This document shows positions 1 through 11,100 of a DNA stretch of 60,000 nt, piece after piece. Source of the DNA: Phoronis australis. Its lineage: Eukaryota; Phoronida; Phoronidae. The stretch is from NCBI GenBank assembly GCA_002633005.1, contig NMRA01000435.1, positions 134,043 to 194,042 of the forward strand, given 5' to 3'. The notes beneath the pieces are model-generated. The model saw nothing but the letters and a program-made list of their open reading frames with translations. It was not told the origin of the DNA and did not search any database. The stretch's first letter is position 1. Every line of letters starts with the position of its first letter. A program made the position numbers and the translations under genes.

Positions 1-3000
1 CAAAATGACAAATCTTGACTATAATTGAGGATTCTTTTACCCGTATGCATGCCCATAAAATAACTTTATGTTGTTTAGTTTTGTTCACACAAACACTGTT
101 TTTCATCAGTTGTAATATTTCAGTCGAGTGAGATAAGAATTGCCACTTGTTTTCAGAGTTGGATTCTTAAAATGTGACCAAAAAAACTTGTATTGTCTGC
201 TCGGCACCGGTACAAGTGAGAAAAATTTTATACTCGTATTTTACTTTTTCCACTTGTATTTTTAAATGCTTACTCTCTTATGTGGAGCCCGGGTTCAACA
301 AAAACAAGACAAAATGCCACGCCAGAGGCAGATATGTATATTTCCTACGATAATTATCTCCCCAATGACCCACATTGTTCAATGGTCTCCTGTGATCTCT
401 CAGGTGAGTATATGGCCAAATCAAGACTTAATGTGGATTGAAGCCTGTACTTCAGTAAGGGTCATGGATCAAGCAAAACACAGCAGAATGCAGTACAAAG
501 TTTGTTTGACAAAATAACAACTTCAAAATTAAGCTTTTGTAGACACTCAATAGCTGTAGACAGTCAAAATAATACTGCCAGGAAAAGTTCAAAAGACAGT
601 CGAGTTTTATGTATTGGACAGAAAGGCTATAGTAAAAATGCATCACACTTGATAGCTACGGGTAGTAAATAGATTAACAGAATTTTCACATTTTGAGCAA
701 AAAATCACACGAGAAATCTAAAAACTCTGTAAAACCATCAAAAAATAGTTTGCCACCTGACTGCAAGTGTCTGGGTGTCTTTTTGGGGCACAAAAATCAT
801 AAGTTTCTGTGATCACCAAGGACTTTGTAAGTAAGGTTTCAACGTTTGAAAATTAGAATGATATTTTGTTTTAACAAATTTGATCCTTTCTTCAACGAGG
901 CAATTATCTTAATTGATTAAGTGGTTAAGCACCATAATGCATGCTAGGATGTCTGCGTGAATTAAGAACTGGATCCAATTTTCTTTCTCAGACCTGATGC
1001 AGTCATCTAGCAACAAAACGGGTGGCCATGATAGGGTTTTAGGCTTTAGTTTACAGCTATACCAGTACTTGGCAGTATAACTGATGCTCAGACTGATGCA
1101 GAGATTTGAGAGATTTGAATTTGACTTGATGAGAATTTCCTTAACCATAAAAACTCTCCAGTTTGGGCAGTCTCCAAAATTTGAGACAGTGAAATTCAAG
1201 CCAGTTTGATTTTTCTATTCTGAAGATTGGGATTATGGGTAATGTTGGCGTTCATCATATTTCTCAAATATCAGACAACACATTTTGATTCTGAGAAAAA
1301 ATCACCAAAAATAGCTACCCACCCAAAATTCATCTTTTGCGTAATTCTTAAATTTTGGACAACCAATATTGCCTATTTCTAAAATTTAGTAAATGCTCCC
1401 ACCTTGAGCAAAATAATCAGAGTCCCAACCTGGAGAACTTTTACAAATGAACATTTTTTTAAATTAGAATCCATTTTATATAAACCAATAAACTATACAA
1501 TAAACACTGTAACCTAAATAAAATTACTTTCTGGCAAAAACTTCATAATCCAATAGTTGTCAAATTGCATTTGAATCCACCGAGCTGGAAGTTCCCATTT
1601 AGTTGAGTACTAAGACCCTGTAGCATTTGCTCAGAGATCCCACTGCGTTTGTTGTTGAAATGCAACAATTGGCAAAACAATTCTTCAAATGACCACAAGA
1701 GCGAGCTACTAGTGGACAATAATTTGCACATGTTTCTGAAATTTGCAAAGCTTGCAGAGAAGCTTCAATGACTCGCAGATTCGCAACTATTGGTCGCAAC
1801 TCATTGCTTATTCGCAAACCACTATTTCACAACAGTGTTTGACATGCTGATCAAAGGAAAGTGTCTCAGTTTTGAACTGTTAAAAAAACAGGTGTGCATC
1901 AGTGACACTGCCTAAAATGATGTTCCTTGGACTCAATTAAGATCATATTTATTGTAAACTGTAGATTAAAATCATTCTATCACCAAAGGTCAATTTTTGC
2001 ATGACCCACCATTTTTTCCACAGACGAGCTGATCTAGGTCAAGAAAAAGGGGTCCACCGGATAAGCTCCAAGAACACGGTTAGCTAGGCGCATAAAGCAA
2101 ATTGAACATCAGACATTAGGAGTTTGTGATTGTACGTTTACTTTTATAAAGTAATTAGTGAATCAATGTTGCCAAAATATTGCTTTGGTTGAAAGCACAA
2201 GCACAAGTAAGCTTCACCGTAACTTTTAACTTTATGAACAAAGATCAAAGATATCAACAGATTAGAAAAATTCCTCACTCATTTTTTATAGTTTAACTGT
2301 GAAAAACAAAAAGTTAATAGTTTGCATGGTTTGAGGAAAACACGGAAATTTGTGGACAGAAAGATATGTCCTTTTAATAGTGCACTTTTTAGTTAAGAAA
2401 TTGTACAAACTACCATCGTTCTTGGTATAGAAGTCTTGTGAGATCTCACCTGATCACGTGTTTCAGTGGTGACTAAGTAAATGTGATGTGTCATGGGCAT
2501 CAAGTCAATTTATTTGTAGTCAGTTAAAGTAAAGCAAGAGAAAATGTTAGCTACAGGCAAGTGTACTGACAAATAAATACAAACCGGTAATTTATAAAAC
2601 AAATATGAAATTAAAACAAAGATTAGAATACTATATACAAGATTAACAATTAAGAGAGCATACATGAGTATTAACAGATAAATGGAGTATTGCCAACTCA
2701 GTCTAAGTGCTGGTTAGGCAATAACATCACCCTGAATACCGCTGACCTATCCAACCAATGGAGTTGCTACGTGTCACCTAGGTGCTGGTGTAATCTGTTA
2801 GCCACTTTTAACTCTATTAATCCCTAGTAGTTAGGGCTAAAGGGGTGACTAAAAGAGGACTGTTCTGCTCAAAATTCACAAAATGTTTTCAGATAATCAA
2901 GAAGTAGCATTAGTCCTTTAACAAGGTCCCTCATACTGACAACACACTTCATACACTTAACAGCAGGCGAGTAATTGCCTCATTTCTAAAACTAGGGACA

Positions 3001-3314
3001 GCAAAAAAGAACTATGGCCTAAGAAGTTTTACTGAATAAGTCGAATGCTTTCAGCTACACACATCATTTTTAAGATCATGGAAGTGCTTTTGTCATTTTT
3101 TGATCACTATATGAAACATATACATGGTGTCTCATGTGCGTTAACATTGAACAGAGTGATGGGGAGTGCTATTGCCAACACATCAAATTCTGAATTCTTC
3201 TTCTTCCAGTTTACAATAAACGACAGTAACGTCGATCCGTACATGTTGTCGCATGTTAATAATAAACTGAACTGTGTATAACTGTGAAAATAACAACAAA
3301 ACAAAGTGCGGGTT
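1..3314. other. MIB1 intron 1, no recognisable feature
   Basis: AT-rich non-coding sequence downstream of the mind bomb exon on the minus strand. Short open frames here (for example near 909-1199 and 1599-1817, minus) show no family motif, and none resembles the expected next MIB exon, a ZZ zinc finger with CDTC-like motifs. I see only ordinary intron-like sequence. Confidence 0.6.
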
Positions 3315-3935
3315 AGTACCAGGATAAAAAAGGTTTTATTGTGTACTGTGTAAAATTGATGTTCAAGATGTGACCTGTGAAAATCTCTATCGTTTCTGAT
3401 GAGATGACGAATTGTGGAAGTCTATTCCAGAGTAAAATGGTAGATGGGAAGAAAGAGTTTGCGTAGTATGCAGTTCGGATGATCTCTCAAAGGTATGAGA
3501 TCGGGAGTTATGTGATCTAGAGATATATAGGGGTGGAAGGTATGAGTGGGGAATACCAACCAGGTTATGTACGGTCTTGCAAAGAAGGGAGAGTTTATTT
3601 TGAGCTCGTCTTTCTTGAAGGGTGGGCCATTTGAGAGTTGTAAACATGGATGAAACAGATGAGTATCTTGAGTGGTCATTTCGGGTGAACCTGGCAGCTC
3701 TATGCTGTATTTTTTCTATCTTTTCAATATTAGAGCGAGTGGGGGGATACCAGACGAAGGAGGAGTACTCGAGTTTCGGTCTAACAAGTGAAGTGTAGGC
3801 AAGGGGCTTATGTTTCTCGGGGAGGATATTTGAGATTGCATTTACTGAAGCCAAGAGTTCTGTTTGCCTTAGAGCTGATTGTGTCTATATGAGTGTTCTA
3901 TGACAAATTATTGGTGAGAGTGGCCCCAGAGAACG
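3315..3935 (-). mobile_element. 5'-truncated, decayed LINE (non-LTR retrotransposon) reverse-transcriptase C-terminus
   Basis: Read on the minus strand this gives the C-terminal part of a CR1/Jockey/RTE-like reverse transcriptase: THIDTISSKANRTLGF, then LAYTSLVRPKLEYSSFVW, then IEKIQHRAARFTRND and RRAQNKLSLLCK, all common LINE motifs. The copy is dead. Near 3890 there is an in-frame TAG, and near 3807-3815 a one-base shift is needed to pass from KANRTLGF into the LVRPKLEY frame. After the last homologous codons (near 3390) comes untranslated tail sequence. The left and right limits are approximate and no clear target-site duplication was seen. It lies inside intron 1 of the mind bomb gene, in the same orientation as that gene. 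Confidence 0.85.
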
Positions 3936-4175
3936 GACGAACACGAACACACGAGACAACATGAAAGACGAGACCACACAAACCAATATTGACAACAGAT
4001 GTAATTCCTATATTTATAGCCTATTGGCTCAGTCTCTGAAGAACTTAATAAACAAGTAAACATGTGAAACTGAAGGAGTGAAGGCTGCGCTGGTGTTATT
4101 TACTGATACATCATGATTGAACTCAGTAATTGAGCAATTCTGAGAAATTCATAAACAGGTCACCACTTTACTCAC

Positions 4176-4428
4176 CCGTTGGTGCACTGTCCATGATCCG
4201 TAGATCATACGCGCCCGCACATCTATAGTTAGCAGCGGTTCCGTTATCCCACACAACGACAACTTCTTCAGGTGACTCAAAGTTGCGGACCGTACCGACA
4301 TGGCCTTCTCCGCCGTCTTGTTTTCCCCATTTCCAGTCAGGTCCTCGTACAACCCTCGCGCCCACACCTTCCATCATGTTGATTCTTACGACGCGGTTTG
4401 ACCCGCTACTAGTTGATTCCATGTTCAT
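4176..4428 (-). CDS. MIB1: MIB1-type E3 ubiquitin ligase (mind bomb), first coding exon only
   Basis: The exon encodes 84 residues plus one base of the next codon. After a short Ser/Asn-rich leader it gives the start of an MIB/HERC2 domain: [19 protein letters not shown] followed by [20 protein letters not shown] and [17 protein letters not shown], nearly identical to the vertebrate MIB1 N-terminus as I recall it. Mind bomb proteins ubiquitinate Notch ligands (Delta, Serrate/Jagged) at the plasma membrane of the signal-sending cell and drive the ligand endocytosis that activates Notch. The MIB/HERC2 domains bind ligand. The ZZ finger, ankyrin repeats and RING fingers must lie in later exons. 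On the minus strand the exon ends in ACG G|GTGAGT, a strong donor in phase 1. No continuation exon was found on the minus strand down to position 1, so the gene runs off the left edge. The start at 4428 is the first in-frame ATG; a second Met lies 18 codons on. MIB1 rather than MIB2 is likely but not proven. Confidence 0.93.
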
Positions 4429-4776
4429 GGTGGCAGACTTTCCGCTAAACGGGTAATTCGTGGGAAAAGCCCGCTACTAAATACCAAAATAAAGTTTTTC
4501 TTACATGTCCGTAGAAAGGTTTTCCGTTCTCGCCCAAACTCTCGTTACTAAAAATAGAACGAGAGAAAGGGTGTTTAAAACATGTACTTTATATAGTTTC
4601 GAATATCAGTAAAATAAATCAGATAATTAAGAAAAAATCACAAAGTTAGCTCAAAATAAGTTATTTTATTTTAAAATAATTTTATTTTTTGGGTATTTTT
4701 AATAATTTAACTATATACATTTAATTTAAACAAATCTTTTCACTAGTCCTTAATCACACAGTTGGGAAGTCGTCAA
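4429..4776. promoter_or_regulatory. Divergent (bidirectional) promoter region between MIB1 and CABLES
   Basis: Only 348 bp separate the start codons of the minus-strand mind bomb exon and the plus-strand CABLES exon, so both 5' UTRs and any shared core promoter must lie here or be spliced from farther away. The MIB-proximal part is mixed in composition. The CABLES-proximal part (about 4600-4740) is very AT-rich, with runs of TTTTATTTT type. No convincing TATA box with a downstream initiator could be assigned. The sequence CGTGGGAA at 4459-4466 matches the CSL/Su(H) consensus YGTGRGAA. Promoter function is inferred from the geometry only. Confidence 0.6.
4459..4466 (+). promoter_or_regulatory. 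CSL/Su(H)-type site next to the mind bomb start
   Basis: CGTGGGAA fits YGTGRGAA exactly and lies 31 bp upstream of the mind bomb ATG (minus-strand gene). A single 8-mer match has a few percent chance of occurring in 348 bp. Confidence 0.35.
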
Positions 4777-5138
4777 ATGGCTCAAGGTTTGCGGGAACGA
4801 AAGCAGAGCGCTCGCAGAAAGCTTGCGGCTTTCAATTTCTTGTCAAACATATCGTTGGATGGCACCCATAAGGATACAAGACTGTCAATTTTCACTCAGA
4901 AAGGCTCGAAATCGATATTGCATAAGAACTTAAAGACGAAGGTCAGGGCCAAGGAAGGGGGAAATTCCCACCGTTTAAAGCCCATTTCTGATCAGGAGAG
5001 CCAACTCACCGTTTCAAGTTTTCCTTCGTCTTCTGTTTTTTCAACGAAAACTGGCGACTCATCGTGTGGGTCTGGCATATTTCAATCTGCCTTTCATAAA
5101 GATTGTCTATCTCCTATCAATAATGCTTTTTTTCAAAG
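4777..5138 (+). CDS. CABLES1: CABLES exon 1
   Basis: Starts at ATG 4777. It encodes about 120 residues beginning [20 protein letters not shown] and holding the conserved NISLDG block, then a Ser/Thr/Lys-rich disordered stretch. The donor is CAAAG|GTAATT, phase 2. The 5' UTR was not delimited. Confidence 0.92.
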
Positions 5139-8100
5139 GTAATTTCCCGTGGAGAACTTTTGTTATCATCTGTTGTGCTAGTACAAGTAGGCCTATATTT
5201 ACCAGTTGATTTGACTGACACTGGTCGGATGTAGTAGTCCTTGCTTTAGAGAACCAGGCAATCACTGAATAACGGGACTGTTATTCAGTGGATGAAACTG
5301 GTTCTCTAAATCAGGGACCACATATCCTACCAGTGCTGATTTGACTATGTGTGTTGTTGTTCTGTGATGCCATGTGATGGTCATTCTCTTATGTAAATTT
5401 TTAAAGCACTTGGGAAATATTGTTGTAGACATGCTTACATCTCAATGTTATTCGCCATCTTTAGCTTAAGTTCCATTTTTCTCCATGTTTCTGATAAATT
5501 TAATGTCAGAGAAATAGCCCAACTGGTTACTGTTAACCCGTTTCTCTGAACGACATTAAATAAAGATTCTTGATTCTTGAATCATGTGAGACTCTGTTAG
5601 CCACTAGCTAATGGGCAATAGTCTATATTAGCCGAATGGTGAGCATTCTTGATTGTTTTATCGGGGTTGCTGGTTCGATTCCCGGGCTCAGTAATCTTGG
5701 CAATTACTAAACGATGTACTTCAGTCAAAACTGTAAATCCATATTCAGTCTTTGCCGTCTTGTGTCATTAATTCTTGGCCATTTTTACAGATCAATATCG
5801 TTGAATACTACCAGTTCTGGGGATGGCCCCAAGAACTTGCTCGTTTCTGAAAATGTTCCCGCACTGACTGTCCATAGAGATGATGATGGGAGTTCAGCGT
5901 CATCTACCAACATTTTGTGTTAAGTATAGCCATTTATAGTGAAAGTAACATGTGTTAGTCCAACCGGAGAGAGGGACTTGATGGGCGTAGAGCAGAATCT
6001 GACTGAATGGCTGAGCAGGGGCGGATCCAGGATTTTTTAAAAGGGGGAGTCGGATCAAGGATTTTTTTTAAAAGGGTTGTCCAAGTCAACAATTTGAAAC
6101 TTCTAGATTTGATATCTCTTAAACCAAGGACAAACCCTTGACCCCATCCCTGGATCTGCCTATGCTGAGTGCAAAAAGCAGGATAACTGTACTGCTTATC
6201 TTAGCTTGAGTTTAATCGAAAGTCTGACTACGGTATGCATGTATGAATTATGTTATCTTTACTGTACTTTGGAATGTTTGCCAAAGTTTAAGTAACTCGT
6301 GGATGGAAACTCGTTGTCCTGTCGTGTGAGATGTTGTCATTGTTAGTTTATACTTTCAGTATCCAAACGAACAAGAAAGGAATCCGAATACTCAGACATA
6401 TTTGATGTCCAACATGAAATCAAAGTAGTTGACAAGTCCAAGTTGAAAAATCTTAGATTGGGAAATGAGAGGTATTAAAGCTGTATTGTGTTGAAGTTAA
6501 TGGACCCGAGTTTGGCGAATAAAGCGGTTAAAAATCATATCGAACTGATTTTTGTATGTTCTACATTAAACAGAATCACGACCTTTGACCGGGTCAAAAG
6601 AATTCCCAGAGCAGCTTGTCTGTATTCTCATACAATAAGCGCAGACCAAAATTTCCGGGAACTCCGATTAAATTGTTTATGATTGTGAGAGAATGCAAGA
6701 ACATGTGGCTTTGAGGATTTTTTATACTAGGGTCAAAGTTCATGATTCGTTTCAATGTATAAAATATGATAAATTCCCTTAATGTGAGTATTAGCTGCGT
6801 CTTATTCGCCAAACTCGGGTCCAGGAACTTTAGCAGAGCTCAGTTGTTATATAGTTAGTCAGAGAAAACACAAATGTTATGCTGTCTTATTCTTTTGTAA
6901 CTACGTATCGGTTGAATTTTTTGCGTAAAGTTAAGCTTGTGTACTTAACAGTACTGTACGGGGAAGCATTAGAATTTTACTGTACATATCATGTTTATTG
7001 ACAGCAATAGTCCTTAGCTTATATTTGTGTTTCATCATAAACGTAAATTATATTGCACAACTATATTTAAACAACATGGTGAGATACAGATCGTTTTTAT
7101 TGAGCTTTTAAAACATGGGTAAATAAATGACAATTTCAATACTTATTTTGTTATGAGACGAAAATTTATAATATGTTTTTTGTTTATGCTGATGTCCTTT
7201 CTCAATTTTTTCGATGTGGTTTCGAAATAGACTCTGATGTTTTTATATAAAACTCTTACCGTTATATAATTGGTCTTGTCTCGTTCCTTATTCCTTACAA
7301 GAGTGACCCCTGGTGTCGAGAAGAACTGGTAATTCTTCAGACCAAGTGCATAAAATTTCATGGCCTGAAAAAATAAGCTACTGTTATTTCCTTTACATCC
7401 CAGAAATCAAATCTATTTTGACTTAGGAAAAATTTTATTCCAATTTCATAAAGTTAAATGGCCTAAATGAGACTTTTGACGGGTTTTTGTCACTTAAGGT
7501 TATGTGGCATTGTATCGGCAAGTCTATGTATTTAGTTAAATATTGAATTATTGATATCAACTAAGTAAAAGGCTTTCTAGAACTAGAAGTTTGTAGAATC
7601 CGATTTTTGACTTTTTACAAGGCTGTCATTAATTGGGTCATGTGACCATCGCTCAAAGAGGCTGTTAGAGTTTTCTAAAGTATCCGTTTTTGTTTTGTGC
7701 TACTTTTAATTTTTTTAATGAAGATGCAGATAATTTCCAAATATCCTAAAGTATTTTGGAGAGCAGTGCACAAACCATTGTATCTGAAAATTCCATGTGA
7801 ATCTGGCCGAGATGCCATTTCTGAGATATGATGTTTTGAAGGTAAATAAATTTGGACATTTTTCTACTTAACCTTAATGAAGTCTAGAACATAGGAACTG
7901 TGTTATAACAGAAATCCTTTCGCACTGTTGACTGTGCCGCTGCTCAGCCACTGATGAGCACTAGTGAAGGCGGAGCTTAGCCTGTCAATCATATTGCAAA
8001 TTATGTGTGTTTCTAGGTTGGTTCTGTTGTCCAAGACCAAAGCCCCGGTGGCAGTATTTTCCACTCTGCCATTCACGTTGACCAGATCTCAGACATCAAT

Positions 8101-11100
8101 GACGGGCGTCTTCACCAAACTGGGGTACGTTGTTCACCAAATATGGTTGGAATATATTGGATATTGAATATCCAGGATTCAGAGGTTCAAATCTTGCAGT
8201 AGTTTGATGAACTTAGCCGCAGTTGAACTGTGTGAACTCTAGTTTATAATGTTGCATGTAAAATTTGGAGCCGTGCCATCTTGCCTGTAGGTTAAAAGGG
8301 TCTGAGAGGTATTATGTGCAAAAATAAAGTTTTCTTATGATGTAGCTTCACATAGATATAGAGCTCCGTTTTCATGCTCATGAAGTTGTTGGTTTGTTCT
8401 TTTTCATAAAATATGCTGTTTTCGTGATCCATAGTAAATTTTATTTTCTGTTCTGACATTTTCCTGGTTTGGGATTGTCCACATCTTAAAGATATGAAAC
8501 TTTTTGAGATACAAGTTAATCCTGTACTAAAACTAACTTGATAAAAACAGGACGTAGTGACAGTTCACTGTTCAAGATCAGGCTGCAAAGTTGAACTTGT
8601 CTTGTTATGGGCTGAAATCAATATGGCTGAACAAAATAACCTGGTTCCATGACCGAACACTAGGTGACGTTACTAGTGGATTCAGTTGGCACAAGATGAA
8701 TAAGTGAAACAGCCCACTGCTGAAAGAGGGCGCTGCAGTCAGCAATGTAGCTTTCTTAAAGAGTCCCATTATTTTTCTTTGACAGAACCCTCAGGGTGCT
8801 CTTTTTGAATGCAAAATTACAGGTACAGAAAACACCGGAATGCTTAACTAGTTTAATCCTTGTGTTGCAGAACGGAGGTCGTAGAAGGTGTCACTGGTCG
8901 GTTGCGTAAACCCAGTGGTCGACATTCTGCTAATGTTGACTTGATATTGGAAGGAAGCCTGTTAGGACACGAACCGATTGACGAGACACAGGTAGGGCTG
9001 ACATGATTGTTATCTCAGTACAGTGGTGGTTGGAATGTAATTTGGCTATAGCAAAGCTCCATTAAATTCGAAAGTTAAAAGTGTTGTCACAGGTTTACTA
9101 GATTGGTAATGATATTCATGTGTGTAATGGAAAAGTACTTCTCGGAGTTATGGAAAGTTTTTAGTCTCGTCTTGAGACCTGCGTCGGGTGCAATGACGGA
9201 CAACTGGAGCCTGGCCTGTATCTGTTATGTCATCATCATTCTCTTGTGTCGTGTCATTTGACCTCTGTCGGATTGTCAGAGGGAATAAATTCTGATAGGC
9301 TGCAGGAAGATCGTAACCCGAGTCTCCATTGAGAGACGGAGCGTGGCAACAGATCTCCACCGCTTCTTACAAGTATTTGTCCTCCCACACCAAGAGGGTA
9401 GCATTATCCGATGAGACGTTGTTTGATGTCTGAGAACAGTGTTCACTAGTCGCTCACGCTGAGCTGGACAATATACTCGGGTGTTCCTTGATCCTAGTGC
9501 CGAGGTTCCTAGCAGTGTCACCCACATAGTGTGCATTACAGTCAGGACAGTGTTCCTTGATCCTAGTGCCGAGGTTCCTAGCAGTGTCACCCACATAATA
9601 TGCATTGCAGTCAGGACAGTGTTCCTTGATCCTAGTGCCGAGGTTCCTAGCAGTGTCACCCACATAATATGCATTGCAGTCAGGACAGTGTTCCTTGATC
9701 CTAGTGCCGAGGTTCCTAGCAGTGTCGCCCACATAATATGCATTGCAGTCAGGACAGGCAATTTTGTTGATAACACCGCATTTTCATCATCTCTTTTGCT
9801 AAATTTTACTAAAAAGACATGGCAAAAAAGTCAAAAATCAGATTCTACAATCTTTCTAAAAACATATTTAATGGTGTTTGAAACCACTTTAGATATAATA
9901 TCTTATTTCTGAGGGGACACATGTCTTTATGTTTCATCTGGAAATTATTGCACATCTCTGACATCAGATTATAGTTACGGTTGTATGTTGCTATGGTTAC
10001 AGGAAGTATCTTACTGCCAGTACCTGACTCCTACCAGGTACGGGTCCGATACCTGCGATGGTCACTACGCTTCCTTTGACAATGTTTATGATTCATCACC
10101 TGGTGAGTTTATTCAAGACTTTTACCTAGTACGTTCTTCTGAAAGTGTGTTTGTGTTAGGCATACTTCACTGTCTTGTATGTGACTCTCTGCACTGTCAG
10201 CCCTGTACTCTGATATCTGCTCGGGAACTTTGAAAATGACATTGTGCTTGCACATTCTGAGCTTATAGCTTATGCGACTATTATGTTGGGACGCATGTAT
10301 TTCAGATGCCAGTCTTGATTTATTTTGTTTTTGCATTTGTGAGAAGAAATTATTCAAGTTTTATAGAAAGTGAACTCCTCAGTATTTCTGTAAATCTACC
10401 TCATCTAGTGTGGAGCTCATGCGCTGTATTTTTGGAGTGTTGAGCTGTCATGAACTGGTTTGATATATGATTTGAAATTACAGATTTTTGGGCCTCTGAA
10501 AATTTGCGCAGTCTCGCTATAAAGACAACGTACTGGGGATTTCTGAAACAGCTCCCACCAACAAATAGCCCCTGTAGAGGCTCTTTCAGAAACAAGGTTT
10601 GAAAACTTCCATGGAGCTTTTTTGTGGTCATTTTGATTACCTGATATGGAAAATGTGGAAATTAAAGATATTGTTAATTTCGTATTTTTTTAACGTTAAA
10701 ATAACAATTTAAATACTTCAGTTGTCAATGAAGGTTTCATCTCTTTTAGTAGCTTAGCTGCTGACAAAGTGAACCGTAGTTTGGATTTCAGGTGTGTATA
10801 CAATCAGGGCACACCAATCAGCAATGAAAGTTTCCGAAAAAAAACTCCACCAATTGTTTTCCAATAGAGCCTTTTTGGGAAAACGGAATTTCTGAAAGAC
10901 CCCCAGAGTGCTGTTTTGGAAATCCAAGGTACAGTAGACGTCGTGATAAACAAAGCAGACTGAAACTTATTCATCGCTGTGGAATGACTGAATTGTTTAT
11001 ATGTCAGAGTTCTTGCATGAGGGAAACACAATTTGACTTGTGACCTGAGTTCTGTGTTACGAAAAGTGACTTCTTAAGACTTAAGACTGAAATTTGGTCT

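Noticed and set aside
3387-3854. 155-residue minus-strand frame taken as an intact gene starting at its own Met
   Set aside because: The first residues are out of frame with the true element. It is the end of a truncated LINE.
5620-5700. Functional tRNA gene
   Set aside because: A and B boxes are present but no full cloverleaf could be drawn, and it follows a LINE tail. A SINE or relic is likelier.
9481-9912. Plus-strand 143-residue open frame with [16 protein letters not shown] repeats
   Set aside because: It is the antisense of the Penelope-like GIY-YIG repeats, whose minus-strand reading has clear homology.
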